Source: Chloroflexota bacterium (lineage in GTDB: Bacteria; Chloroflexota; UBA11872). Taken from it: DNA of 39,447 nt. The stretch spans positions 1-39,447 of the forward strand of contig JAPOWQ010000042.1 in the NCBI GenBank assembly GCA_026707585.1, given 5' to 3'. Numbering within the stretch: the first letter of the stretch is position 1; each line of letters opens with the position of its first letter. Positions 27,506 to 39,447 of the stretch are shown piece after piece. A model generated the notes under the pieces. That model ran no database searches, was not told the origin of the DNA, and saw nothing but the letters and a program-made list of their open reading frames with translations. Both the position numbers and the translations under genes were made by a program.

Positions 27506-28231
27506 ACGGAGTTGGAAGTGATCGCGACGCCAATCACGCGCCGGTTGGCCGCGGGACTTTCGACTCTAGCCTTCCTGGTCAATGGCCCCCGGCGGGGTCC
27601 CACCTGAAATGATCGTGGGTGCGGCTGGTGGTGGAGTACACGCCGACCCGGACGTAGACGGGCCGGGCGCCGCCGAAGGCGCCGAAGGCGGGGCGGCAGC
27701 CGATCGTTGACACGCAGACCGAAAACTGCGGTGTGTCCAAGCGGGCGAACGCCCGTGCCACCAACCCTGCGGCGTCTCATGGACTCGGCTGGCAGGCGAA
27801 TTCCGAACGAGCCGAGCGTCCCGTGGCGCTGTGCCGCAGACGTTGGATGCGGCATCCGCGGCCTGGGCCGGCCGGACTACCACGGAGGCTTGACGACCCT
27901 CGCTGGCTTCCCACAGGCGGCGAAGCTCCCTCGCGCTCCCACGGTCCCGGGTCCTGTCCAGACTTGGCACATCGTGGACGGGCGTTCGGGGACATGGTGG
28001 ACACTTCGGCTGGCTCTCGCAGGTCCAACGTTCCCAGATCGTCGGTCAGAACGCGGATCGCCCAGCGGCCATCGGTGGGCGTGGACCGAAAGGCGACGGG
28101 CCCGCCGCCAGGCTGGAGCTGGCGGCTCTGGAACGACACCCAACCGCCCGCCTGGCCTATCCTCGTCCCGAGATCTAGCGACGGGTGATAGCATCGTCTG
28201 ATTCAAGGAGCTCGGATTCATGGAGTGAACG
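27506..28231. other. Gene-poor stretch of fragments
   Basis: Overlapping open frames on both strands show no ordered domain. A minus frame at 27579-27764 containing FAGARP-like Gly/Arg-rich sequence is too weak to call. It probably consists of decayed genes. Confidence 0.35.
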
Positions 28232-29068
28232 ATGCTCTTCACGTGCCTACCACCCGCTGGGCCTTGCGAGTGGCGAGAACTCGCACCCTTCGTAGTCGCG
28301 TACAACGAGCAGCACGGCACATCGTATTTTCGATCACAGTGCCTGGATGTGGAGATACGGGACCGACCGGCACCGGAAGTGTTGCTAGAGGCTCAAGGTG
28401 AACCCTCTATAGTCATCGAGCGCAAATCGATTGTATGGCCGCCAGGAAAACACCTCGCCAATCATAGGAACGAGCACAACCTGTCGGAGTATTTGTCGGA
28501 GGCCTTGCGGTCACACGGAGATGATTTCTCGGATTCGCTGTATCAGCTGTCAGTCCAAGAAGTGTCCCTGCACGGCAAAAGAGACCGGGATGTTGCAGCC
28601 ATAGCAAGGACTATCGCCAGCGACATTGCATCACATGCTGACGAAGCGAGATCATTCGGTGGCATCGGTAGATCTTCGCCAATTCCCTGGAACTTTCGTG
28701 CTGTGCATGAGTCGGAGAGAGATGAAACTACCCCAACGCGCGGCATAGGAGTCATAGTTTGTGGAAGCATTGACTACCACGATCCGGCTGCGTTTCGTCG
28801 GAAACGAGAGTCGGCGAACGATGGATTCCGAGAGGAGTTTGGAAGGCAGGCATCAGCTGCGGCTGAGAAGTTTTCCGACTATTCCGACTGCCTGAGGTCG
28901 CTTTTGGTCCAGTTCTTTGGCGACCCTGAGTTTGGCCCGACCGACGAAGAGATCAAGAAAATAGTTGTGTCCAGCCAACGGCCAAAAGATATTGATCAAG
29001 TCTGGGTTGCGGACGAGAAATGGGTCAGCGCAGACGACTATGAGATCGAGTGGGTGCACCTCACGTAG
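28232..29068 (+). CDS. Nuclease-like hypothetical protein, 278 aa
   Basis: Not recognised as a named family. Residues 40-70 read VEIRDRPAPEVLLEA followed by PSIVIERKSIVWP, close to the acidic residue plus E-x-K arrangement of PD-(D/E)XK folds (E64, K66). The remaining sequence is helical and charged, and ends EWVHLT. ATG 28232 lies 70 bases after the last fragment. The gene is the only intact plus-strand gene between 10.4 and 39 kb. GC is lower than in the neighbouring hsdR gene, which suggests separate acquisition. Confidence 0.6.
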   Translation: MLFTCLPPAGPCEWRELAPFVVAYNEQHGTSYFRSQCLDVEIRDRPAPEVLLEAQGEPSIVIERKSIVWPPGKHLANHRNEHNLSEYLSEALRSHGDDFSDSLYQLSVQEVSLHGKRDRDVAAIARTIASDIASHADEARSFGGIGRSSPIPWNFRAVHESERDETTPTRGIGVIVCGSIDYHDPAAFRRKRESANDGFREEFGRQASAAAEKFSDYSDCLRSLLVQFFGDPEFGPTDEEIKKIVVSSQRPKDIDQVWVADEKWVSADDYEIEWVHLT

Positions 29069-29087
29069 CGCTGGTCTCATTACTCCT

Positions 29088-29143
29088 AGCAAGCTGGCCA
29101 CAATTATGAACCTTCTGTTGAGGTCCAGGCTGGTCCTTTAGGT
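29088..29143 (+). repeat. Degenerate hairpin repeat, copy B
   Basis: Related to 24949-25003 through AGCTGG, GAACCTT, TGAGGT and TAGG. It lies between the stops of the 278-aa gene and hsdR, a place where a terminator would be useful. Confidence 0.35.
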
Positions 29144-29165
29144 AGGCGTTGGAGGGTCGCTCCTC

Positions 29166-32296
<3,131 letters not shown>

Positions 32297-32300
<4 letters not shown>

Positions 32301-33625
32301 GACTTCCCGTTGAGCATGAAGGCCCAGGGCACATGCTGAATTGTTGGTCCCTGACCCGCCCTATTTTCTAGCCGGTTGACGTACCGGCCCGAATAGCCGA
32401 ATAGGTGCAGCAACATTAGCTCAATGTACCACTGTCCTAAGCTCTGAACTTCGGCGTAGGCCTCTACCGGAACTAACCCAAGCTTGGCTTTGGAGTGAAC
32501 TAAATCATTTCGCATTTCCACGAAGGCGTGCGGGCCATGCGCCCAACTACGCCGCTGAGCAAGCGCTATCAGCGCCGAGCATTGTAAAGGGATATGCGGA
32601 TCGATTCGAGCCTCCTTGAGGGCGGCCGCGATCCGGTCTCCTGTGGCACCTGCTCCTTGATCTTTTTTCGCGTGACTCAATCGCTCAAGAGCTGCCTGAG
32701 TGAGGATGATGCCGACAGCGGGCTCGCTGCTTTCATTGCTCCGCAGGTACCAACGGAGGACCTGTGACATGGTATCGCTCCATACAGGATCGGTGAATCG
32801 CTGCCAGAACCCACCAAACACGGCCGATAGCATCTCACTTTCTCCTTGACACACCCAAGTCGATAGTGGGCCGTGCCAAGGTTCGACTTCTCGGGTTCCC
32901 CACTGCTTCCATACCGTTTTCCGTTGGGAATCTTGACCTGACAAGAACCCGATCCCGCAGTACGAACCACGCACGAAAGATAAGAACAAATGCAACGCGT
33001 CCAGAATGACCTCAAGTTCTTCAAGTGTGAAGCCGCTCCCGTCAGTTCTCGCAACGCATCCTGCATGAGTGATTGCTGACCCCCCGATCCTCCTCATCTG
33101 ATAATCCAAGCTCATCACGGCATCGACACCCGTCAACTCAATCGACCACGGGTCAGCGTGCAATCGAATTCGCTGAACAATAATGCTACTACTGTCACTC
33201 GTAGGTCGGTGTATGTCGTGAGCACCCCAAAGACTTGGAAAATTGATCAAGGCGAACTTGCAGCGATATATGCGCGCGGGTTCATTGAGGGCTGTCACGG
33301 GCTGCGTGGCGGGAATGAGCATTCCGCCACACCAACTGTCGCGACCGCCAATCCGCCACTCACCCCCGACTAATGTTCGTATGCTCGCGCCAGTTGAGAT
33401 CCGAATGTCAAGGTAGTGCTTAGTTTGGATCTGGTTCGACGCGTTGTACGCAGTTGCCTGATCGTGCGTACTTCTAGGGAAATCGAACTCAATGACTACG
33501 CGGGGGCGTGGCGCGAGCCGTAGTACTATCTTGGCACGAGCCGTTACCGAATTGCCATCCAATGGTAATTCGGCGGTGGTTCTCGCGAGAACAATGGCTC
33601 TGTCTATTCTCTCGGCTATCTTCAC
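32297..33625 (-). CDS. HEPN-motif protein (predicted RNase effector), 442 aa
   Basis: Not a standard type I subunit. The C-terminal 130 residues are helical and contain [14 protein letters not shown], in which R372-x4-H377 is the catalytic HEPN motif of many prokaryotic RNase toxins. Before it lies a helix with [16 protein letters not shown], as in ApeA-type HEPN proteins. The N-terminal 200 residues look beta-rich and are unidentified; they may sense phage. It starts with GTG in the sequence GTGA overlapping the hsdS stop and ends overlapping the hsdR start by ATGA, so it is co-translated with both. It may cut RNA when restriction fails, an inference from motif and place. Confidence 0.7.
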
Positions 33626-35229
33626 GCGGTGTTTCGGCCGGACTTTGGGTTGCGCCCCGAACTTAAATCCCCCGACACCAACTGCGGCAGCAACGCATCC
33701 CGTTGTTCAGCAAGAGACTGGGACTCTAGTGCCAAGCGGTGACGGCGAAAGAAAATAGCACCGGCATGGTCGCTGAACTTGGCTATTACGCGCTTGTCAG
33801 GTACTAGCTGCTTATTCATATACGCTAGGTTTCGGTTCAGGCCTGGCACCGCCGAATCTGCTGAAACGGACGGAAGGTCTTGGCCAGTCAGGGCGAAGTA
33901 TAGGAAGGGCAGTCCTCCGTTGTCATCCCGTGGAACCACATAGAACGTCGTGTCGATTGGGAAGAAATCACCATGCGCCCACGTAACGACACCGGGGTTG
34001 CCTTTCCTCCCGACAACGATGCCTGGCCCCGCCACGAGCTTCTTATCGTGCCAGCCAACCTGCCCGTTAGAGCCATACACTGGAACGGAGCCGTCCTTTC
34101 GATCTACTGCTCTCAGAGCCCTACCATAGGCAAATTCGACGAGTTCACCTACTGCCTTCACCTCCCACTTCTCCGGGATCTCCCCTATCTCCGAGGGCAC
34201 CAACCGGTCAGGGAAGAGGTCGACGATCTGCGCGTCCATGGCGTCCAGATAGGCGTGGGCGCGTTCGGTGGTCCACTCGCCGGCAGGCGTGGCGCTAGCC
34301 GCCCTTGGTCCCCCGACAGAGGCGGCGTCATGTCGGAGGGCTTGCTGCTTGAGGGCGGCCTTGGCGCGGACGGGGTCGAAGTCCACAAACCAAGACTTGA
34401 AGAGCGCTCGTGCCATCGCGTCGAGGGTATGGCTCATTCGGCGGTTCAGCTCGATCTTGTCGTCCAGCGTGCCGAGCACGTGGGCGATGGCGCGTTGTTC
34501 CGATTCAACCGGCACTCGCACCAGACAAGCGTGTGCGTCATTGCGGTTGAGTCCCGGCACTGCGCTGTCGGCGTTCATTTCCTGAAGAGGTAGTGACTTG
34601 AGAACGTAGTATCTGAACCTCAAAAGGCCAGAGTCGGCACCTGTGATGTAAAAGGTCGTGTCTATCGGCCAACAGGGAGCAGGGGAATAGTAAACAGCAC
34701 CGACAGTCCCCTTTCTTCCTATGACGATAGTTGGCCCATCAGTCAGTGGCTTATCGTGATAACCGATTATTCCATTTGAGCCTATGACCGGTACATCTCC
34801 TGACGAGATTCGGTCGTCCGATCGGAGACCCTTTCCATAGGCGAAAGGTGCGAAGTTCCCAAGCGTAACCTCGTGCCAACCAGTCGTCGGCATCGGCTTG
34901 TTGCCATCTGCGTCCATGGGAAGAAGAGTTCTTTGCGACTCGACGATCTGCCTGAAGGATTCTCCAATACGGTTCAGGTCAACTACATCGACGGTATATG
35001 GCAGGTCAGACTCTTCGAAGGCTATCTCCAGCCTAGCCATAGTTTCATGGTCGATCGCGGCGGTGCCTTGCACTGCCAGATCGAGGTCTGAAGAGTCCTT
35101 CGAGGTCCAGTTGGCGCGGCTGCCGAACACCGAGACCATGACACCCGCCGGCAGATGCTTGCGGAGGATGCATTGCACGGCTTCAAGATGGTCGATCCTG
35201 ATGTCCACCGGGCTAGTCGAGGCGTTCAT
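33622..35229 (-). CDS. hsdS: Nucleotidyltransferase (MntA-like) fused to type I specificity subunit HsdS
   Basis: 535 residues from ATG 35229, which has AGGAAAAG upstream and overlaps the HepT-like gene by 17 bases. Residues 1-105 are a minimal nucleotidyltransferase: FGSR at 35-38 and SSDLDLAV with D48 and D50, i.e. the GS-x10-D-x-D pattern, plus D81/D84. After a short linker, HsdS begins near 115 (GWHEVTLGNFAPFAYGKG). Two target-recognition domains follow, each with GSNG, HDK, GRKG and PIDTTFY blocks, each closed by a SAVPGLNRN segment and a helical spacer (the first with LDDKIELNRRM). In other genomes the two proteins are usually separate genes, so this is a fusion, perhaps by loss of a stop. 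It should direct HsdM/HsdR to their site and may also AMPylate the HepT partner. Confidence 0.85.
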   Translation of the reverse strand: MNASTSPVDIRIDHLEAVQCILRKHLPAGVMVSVFGSRANWTSKDSSDLDLAVQGTAAIDHETMARLEIAFEESDLPYTVDVVDLNRIGESFRQIVESQRTLLPMDADGNKPMPTTGWHEVTLGNFAPFAYGKGLRSDDRISSGDVPVIGSNGIIGYHDKPLTDGPTIVIGRKGTVGAVYYSPAPCWPIDTTFYITGADSGLLRFRYYVLKSLPLQEMNADSAVPGLNRNDAHACLVRVPVESEQRAIAHVLGTLDDKIELNRRMSHTLDAMARALFKSWFVDFDPVRAKAALKQQALRHDAASVGGPRAASATPAGEWTTERAHAYLDAMDAQIVDLFPDRLVPSEIGEIPEKWEVKAVGELVEFAYGRALRAVDRKDGSVPVYGSNGQVGWHDKKLVAGPGIVVGRKGNPGVVTWAHGDFFPIDTTFYVVPRDDNGGLPFLYFALTGQDLPSVSADSAVPGLNRNLAYMNKQLVPDKRVIAKFSDHAGAIFFRRHRLALESQSLAEQRDALLPQLVSGDLSSGRNPKSGRNTA

Positions 35230-35644
35230 TCTTTTCCTGCAATCCCTTGAGCAAATGACGGGCCTCCCGCAGAAACTCAAGGATGCCTTGAAAGACCCGC
35301 TCGGCCCTCGCCTCGTTGTAAGCATGGCTGGTGGCACCACGATCAGCGCGATACCGTATCCAAGCGTCTGGTTCGGAATGCAACAACTCCTGTTGCATCG
35401 CCATTCTGAGCAAGTTTCGAAAGTCCAGCTGATCCACCTCCGCAGGATTTGCCGAAATCTGCTCCAGGTAGCGCCTCATCATCTTGACGCTGAGTTCGTA
35501 GGTGACTTCAAATGCCTGGATAGCCCCGGCCCGCATTTGGTTCTGGATCATCGGATACCGCCGTACTATGTCGGACTCGTACTGAACGAGCGAATCCTCC
35601 AATTGCGCCACTGCGTTTTCCAAAGGCGTCAGATCCAGCTTCAT
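35213..35644 (-). CDS. HepT-like HEPN toxin (nucleotidyltransferase substrate-binding protein)
   Basis: 143 residues, all helical. R102-x4-H-x-Y appears as RGATSHAY, the exact R-x4-H-x-Y signature of HepT toxins whose tyrosine is AMPylated by MntA (type VII toxin-antitoxin). The helix before it (AFEVTYELSVKMMRRYLE) is typical of the HI0074 family. The ATG at 35644 with GGGGG upstream is preferred; an ATG 21 bases earlier is possible. It overlaps the MNT-HsdS gene by 17 bases, the usual HEPN-MNT coupling. So the toxin's antitoxin is physically part of the specificity subunit. Confidence 0.85.
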   Translation of the reverse strand: MKLDLTPLENAVAQLEDSLVQYESDIVRRYPMIQNQMRAGAIQAFEVTYELSVKMMRRYLEQISANPAEVDQLDFRNLLRMAMQQELLHSEPDAWIRYRADRGATSHAYNEARAERVFQGILEFLREARHLLKGLQEKNERLD

Positions 35645-35660
35645 CAGAAATCCCCCAAGT

Positions 35661-35735
35661 CCCAAACCCCGACCGCGTCAGGATCTCCTCAATCGCTGCG
35701 TCCATCTGATGGGCCTCGGCAGGATGTTCCCGCCA
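35661..35735 (-). pseudogene. hsdM 3'-end remnant
   Basis: 25 codons reading WREHPAEAHQMDAAIEEIL and SGFG match the extreme C-terminus of the local HsdM ([24 protein letters not shown]). The rest of that hsdM is absent. It directly precedes the HepT-like gene, which suggests the HEPN/MNT-HsdS genes once followed another hsdM that was lost. Confidence 0.65.
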
Positions 35736-35786
35736 TCGGACCGCTGTGGTTGGCACGGCTCCTCTTGCACGACTGAGCAGGCCTGC

Positions 35787-36053
35787 TCACGACTGACGCC
35801 ATTCCCTCTCAATTCGACACGCGCCGCAAGACCAGCCCTTGGACCACAGCAGCGCTGACTGGCTGCTTCTCGGCGGGCCGTTCGGTTCCCTATGTCGCTC
35901 TCCCCATCGGTGTTTGGCCGAGTTCAGAGCCATCTTCACTGAGGCTATCTGCCCTGACGACACATCGTCGTAGCCGTCTTCAGAGCCGTCCGCGACCACC
36001 GAGATGCCAGACTGGTAGGTTGCCCGCAGGCGTATGACTTCACCGACCGTCAT
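35787..36053 (-). CDS. Small hypothetical protein, 88 aa
   Basis: Begins [16 protein letters not shown] and contains GSEDGYDDVSSGQIASVKMALNSA, an ordered acidic helix-loop pattern; the last third (CGACRIEREWRQS) is Arg-rich and less convincing. The start overlaps the preceding 43-codon frame by ATGA. It is not recognised. Tight packing with hsdM supports translation. Confidence 0.45.
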   Translation of the reverse strand: MTVGEVIRLRATYQSGISVVADGSEDGYDDVSSGQIASVKMALNSAKHRWGERHREPNGPPRSSQSALLWSKGWSCGACRIEREWRQS

Positions 36054-36181
36054 GTACTTCCCTCTAGCGCCTCAAGTCGCCTTTGGGTTTCGAGAGTCGT
36101 CGTGGCCGCCCAGTCAGAAAGGTCATGCACATTGGCGATACAGTTAGCCGGTGACGAATCGAAGACGACTGTAGAATTCAT
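36050..36181 (-). CDS. Tiny coupled ORF, 43 aa
   Basis: The frame starts [10 protein letters not shown] and ends [13 protein letters not shown] with a short amphipathic helix. Its ATG overlaps the hsdM stop (ATGA) and its TGA overlaps the start of the 88-aa frame (ATGA). Such double coupling makes it likely to be translated. Possibly both small frames derive from one ancestral protein. Confidence 0.4.
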   Translation of the reverse strand: MNSTVVFDSSPANCIANVHDLSDWAATTTLETQRRLEALEGST

Positions 36182-37788
36182 GAGCCGTTGCCCTCCTGAT
36201 TCGCACCAAACCCCAACCGCTCCAGGTTTGCCTCAATCGCCGCATCCAGCCTCGCGGCCTCCGCCTGCTGATCGTGCCATTGCCTGGTGAGCCGGGCCAT
36301 CTTTTCCTCAAAGGGCTCGCCGTCGTCCGGTTGCGGCTCGGCACCGACGTAGCGGCCGGGCGTGAGCACATGGCCGTGCCGGCGAATCTCTTCTAGCGTC
36401 GCACTCTTGCAGAAGCCGGGGACGTCGGTGTACTCGCCCGCTCCACCGCTGCCGCGCCAAGCGTGGTAGGTATCGGCAACGCGGGCGATGTCTTCTTCCG
36501 ATAGGTCGCGGCGCGTGCGATCCACCATGTGGCCCAGTTTGCGGGCGTCGATGAACAGCGTCTCGTCCATGCGGGGTCCGTGCTCCCCGCTGCGGCCCCG
36601 ACGCAGGAACCAGAGACAGGCCGGAATCTGGGTGGAGCGGAATAGCTGGCCGGGCAGGGCGACGATGCCGTCCGCCAGGCCGGCCTCGATGATGTTCTTG
36701 CGAATCTGGCCTTCGCCGGACTGGTTGGACGACATGGAGCCGTTGGCCAGGACGAAGCCCGCGATCCCTCGGGGCGCCAGGTGATGCAGGAAGTGCTGCA
36801 CCCAGGCGAAATTGGCGTTGCGCAGCGGCGGCACGCCGTACGCCCACCGCTGGTCGTCCCGCAGCTTATCCCCGCCCCAGTCGGAAACGTTGAAGGGCGG
36901 ATTGGCCAGGATGTAGTCGGCGCGCAGGTCGGGGTGGCGATCGTTATGGAAGCTGTCGCCGTGGGCGATCTGGCCTTCGATGCCACGGATGGCCAGGTTC
37001 ATCCGGGCCATGCGCTAGGTGGTGTAGTTGGACTCCTGGCCGTAGATGCTGATGTCGGCCGCCGCCCGGCCACCGTTGCCGTTGCCGCTGGCGTGGGCCT
37101 GGATGAATTCGATGGACTGGACGAACATGCCCGACGAGCCGCAGCATGGATCGTAGACTCGACCCTGGTAGGGCTCCAGCATTTCTACCAGGAGCCGCAC
37201 CACGCTGCGCGGGGTATAGAACTCACCGCCCTTGCGCCCCTCGGTCAGGGCGAACTGCTCCAGGAAATACTCGTAGACGCCGCCCAGCACGTCCGTGGCG
37301 CGGGCCTCGGCCCCGCCGACCTTGATGTTGCTGACCAGATCGACCACCTGTCCCAGGCAGGTCTTGTCCAGGGCTGGGCGGGCGTAGTCCTTGGGCAGCA
37401 CGTCCTTGAGGGCTGAGTTGTCCTGTTCGATGGCGACCATGGCGTCGTCGACGACCGTGCCGATGGTGGGCTGGTGCGCCTGGGCTTGCAGGACGGACCA
37501 GCGCGCCTCAGGCGGCACCCAGAAGATGTTCTCGGCGATGTACTCGTCCTCGTCCTCGGCGGCTTCCTCACCCCATTCGTCGAGCACGACCGCGTGGCGT
37601 TCCTCGAAGGCGTCGGAGATGTACTTGAGGAAGATGAGGCCGAGGACGACGTGCTTATACTCGGCGGAGTCCATGCTGCCGCGCAGGGCGTCGGCCATGC
37701 GCCACAGCTCGGACCGGTGGTCTATCGCGCCGGCGGCGTCACTCGACTCGGGCTGGGCACTTCTGCATCTTCGTCGTGCCGTCGTCAT
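36178..37788 (-). pseudogene. hsdM: Type I DNA methyltransferase subunit M, interrupted by TAG
   Basis: The N6-adenine methyltransferase subunit of a type I system, 536 codons from ATG 37788, which has AAAGGAGG nine bases upstream (an ATG 33 bases earlier lacks this). The N-terminal domain includes [16 protein letters not shown] motif I is DPCCGSSG at 213-220 and motif IV is NPPF at 296-299. TAG at 37015-37017 is codon 258 within ESNYTT-stop-RMARMN, where HsdM proteins have Trp (NYTTW(R)), so TGG became TAG. The open parts are 37788-37015 and 37011-36178, and ATG comes two codons after the stop. Motif I and IV are separated by it, so a functional enzyme needs readthrough or reassembly. It opens the operon. 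Confidence 0.92.
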
Positions 37789-39217
37789 TGGGCTACGCCT
37801 CCTTTGCCTGCAGTCCGCCATCGCTCCGCCTCGCGCCGTGCAATTCTGCCAACCGGTCCGTAGCCATGCGGGGCCAGGGACGGAGGCACGCCGCTACATT
37901 CCACCGAGATCACCCTAGCCTCGGCACCCTTGTCACGGCCCGCCAAGAGGCAGGGCCAATGGCCGTCTGCGCGCCGGCCCCCGCACCATCGCGCACCGGT
38001 CGGCAGCGGGCAATTGCTTTTGACCATCGGTGGCTGCCTGCCGAAAAGCTCCGAACCCACAACTCCTTGCATGCAGCCCAACGATAGCCGCCGAGGGGCG
38101 TTCGTCAACGGCAACTAGAAGGCCCGCCACGCGCCGCTCTAAGGCCTCGTGGCGATCCCGCAGCCGGGCGGCAGCCGTCGTGGCGCATGCCCGAGGCTCG
38201 CGTCCTGGGATAGATGCTCAATACCCTCGCGGTTCCCTACGGTTTTTGCGCTCACGCTAGGTCGTGGGGCAGCACCGGCAGCGGCGGTGGCGCCCGTCCA
38301 CTACGCGCCACCCCTGTCGTAATCGGCGCCTCCCAGGTCCCGTCGGCCTTTGCTCCCCATGCAAACGTGTCGTTTTCGCCGAGGCCGTTGCTCGAAACTC
38401 CCACGCACACCGTAGGCAAACATGCCGTTCCTATAGAGAAGGCGTGTCCTCCGCCTTGCAACCGAGCCTTTTGCCCACATGCTTGCTCCACTACAGCAGA
38501 CTGCTGGCACACCTCCCGGTTGCCACCTGATACGACCCGGCCCACGATCCACATGCACTTCTGCAATCACCCTCAATGCTCTGTACGCCCCCAGGACATC
38601 GCATCGCGTCCGCCAACGTGCAGGTCCTATGAGGAGGGCCTGTGCGCAAGCCTCGTATCACCGACGAGGACCCAAGGACCTGCGAGGCCTTCATCCAGAA
38701 TTGGACACTACCTTGAGCCGAAGGCACACGCGAGCACCAGATCTCGGCCTGGAACCGACGGCTGCGCGAGCCCCGCCGATCTCGCGTCCTTGATCCTGGG
38801 GCTCCGCCGGACGGCGACACCTTTCACCCCACGACGCGCCGATACTTCACGCGCGTCCTGCAGGAACGAGCGAGCCGTGTACGGCGCAGGTATCGACTGG
38901 AGCTCGGTGTCGAGAGGTCCTCCAGTGGCCGAGCCTGCTCGCACGCACCCCCGAGGTCCAATGACCGACGCCAGGGGGTCGGACGGCGCCAGCTTCTGGG
39001 TCTACAACAGCTGTAGAGCCAACCGCGCCCGGCTGCAACGTGGGGATTGCGGGTTCTGTAACGATGGCCAGTGGGAATCACGTGAGTCCCACTGGCCGGT
39101 ACGACCAATGGATTGGTCCTCACGCGACCGTTGGACGTGCGGAGGCAACGGTGCATCGTCTCCCGCGGGCGAACAGCGGGACCTGCGAGTGGTGCGATGG
39201 ACGAGGACCGGACGTGC
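37789..39217. other. Long stretch without a convincing gene, upstream of hsdM
   Basis: Open frames exist on both strands, including one of 385 codons on the plus strand (38214-39371), but their composition is Arg/Pro/Ser/Thr-rich with no ordered segments, as expected from GC-rich non-coding DNA. A minus frame around 38290-38400 (NGLGENDTFAWGAKADGTWE) has a faint beta-propeller look. The promoter of the hsdM operon should lie in the first few hundred bases; no clear -35/-10 boxes were found. Confidence 0.4.
39066..39097. repeat. Perfect 11-bp inverted repeat centred near CACGTG
   Basis: GGCCAGTGGGA (39066-39076) and TCCCACTGGCC (39087-39097) are perfect complements across a ten-base loop that contains the palindrome CACGTG. 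It could be a terminator stem for the plus strand or a protein-binding dyad. No T-run follows. Confidence 0.55.
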
Positions 39218-39447
39218 CTACGGTTGCTTGAACTCGCCAAGCCGTTCAAACTCCACCCACCAAGCGACATCGTCCGGAAGGTCCGAGATATGGACCACGA
39301 CCTCACCGCGTGTGAATACGGCCATCCGCTCGCCCAGGATCAGCGCCCAATCACTGTCGCCCGTAACGTAGATGCGATTCCACCAGTCGCCAGACCACGC
39401 GATGCCGCCGGAACCGCTGACGCTGGTAAGGCTCACGCTCGGGATCG
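39218..39447 (-). CDS. Hypothetical protein, C-terminal part
   Basis: The frame runs to the right edge without a stop, so the 5' end is outside. It ends SDLPDDVAWWVEFERLGEFKQP. Sequence such as WWNRIYVTGDSDWALILGE alternates hydrophobic and polar residues as in a beta-propeller or other beta-rich domain. A GTG at 39436 may be internal. No family is recognised. Confidence 0.5.
   Translation of the reverse strand, partial: IPSVSLTSVSGSGGIAWSGDWWNRIYVTGDSDWALILGERMAVFTRGEVVVHISDLPDDVAWWVEFERLGEFKQP

Noticed and set aside
38214-39371. A 385-codon plus frame near the right end
   Set aside because: Composition is Arg/Pro/Ser/Thr-rich with scattered Cys and no hydrophobic core pattern; no ribosome site.

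Overview
The window is GC-rich and densely coded, and looks like a chromosome segment of a free-living bacterium. The gene families (a GC-rich SNF2 helicase with a WAEF-type tail, a retropepsin-like protease coupled to a small partner, DUF433/DUF5615 pairs, a DUF6807 protein) are ones I associate with Chloroflexota. This is inference from family memory; there is no rRNA or ribosomal protein gene to confirm it.

Layout. Positions 1-6177 are ordinary chromosome: the 3' end of ahcY, metK, a beta-carbonic anhydrase, a convergent SulP anion transporter, a DUF6807/PmoA-like protein and an SDR oxidoreductase. A tRNA-Lys(UUU) at 6274-6349 marks a sharp change, and almost everything to its right is accessory DNA. 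From 6.4 to 10.8 kb there is a cassette-like region: a broken SNF2 helicase gene whose 3' tail, plus a two-hairpin element, occurs three times and separates small cargo genes (a Cys/His-rich 91-aa protein; a retropepsin pair; a DUF6236-like protein).

From 10.9 to 21.8 kb, on the minus strand, lies a tightly packed operon: SNF2 helicase with C-terminal DUF3883, RES-domain protein, DUF1156 DNA methyltransferase, DUF433/DUF5615 toxin-antitoxin pair, DUF499 ATPase. The helicase, methyltransferase and ATPase make a restriction-like anti-phage cassette. The RES protein (NAD+-degrading toxin family) and the PIN-like toxin pair sit inside it and could act as suicide or addiction modules.

From 22 to 29 kb there is a mosaic of a membrane-anchored protein, two nuclease-like orphans, a decayed hsdR fragment, a frameshifted membrane protein gene, two isolated type I-E-like CRISPR repeats and gene fragments. 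From 29.2 to 37.8 kb, again on the minus strand, is a type I restriction-modification locus: hsdM, two tiny coupled ORFs, an hsdM tail remnant, a HepT-like HEPN toxin, a nucleotidyltransferase (MntA-like) fused to HsdS, a second HEPN-motif protein of 442 aa, and hsdR. The last 1.6 kb holds mostly unassigned DNA and one partial gene.

The most striking features are: (1) two HEPN RNase-type proteins and an MNT-HsdS fusion inside one type I R-M operon; (2) a RES toxin and a toxin-antitoxin pair inside a DUF1156/DUF499/SNF2 operon; (3) five premature in-frame stops, all in accessory genes and all explicable by single transitions, including single ones in both hsdM and hsdR; (4) triplicated helicase tails with paired hairpins that look like cassette boundaries. 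All functional calls are from reading the sequence; no database search was done.
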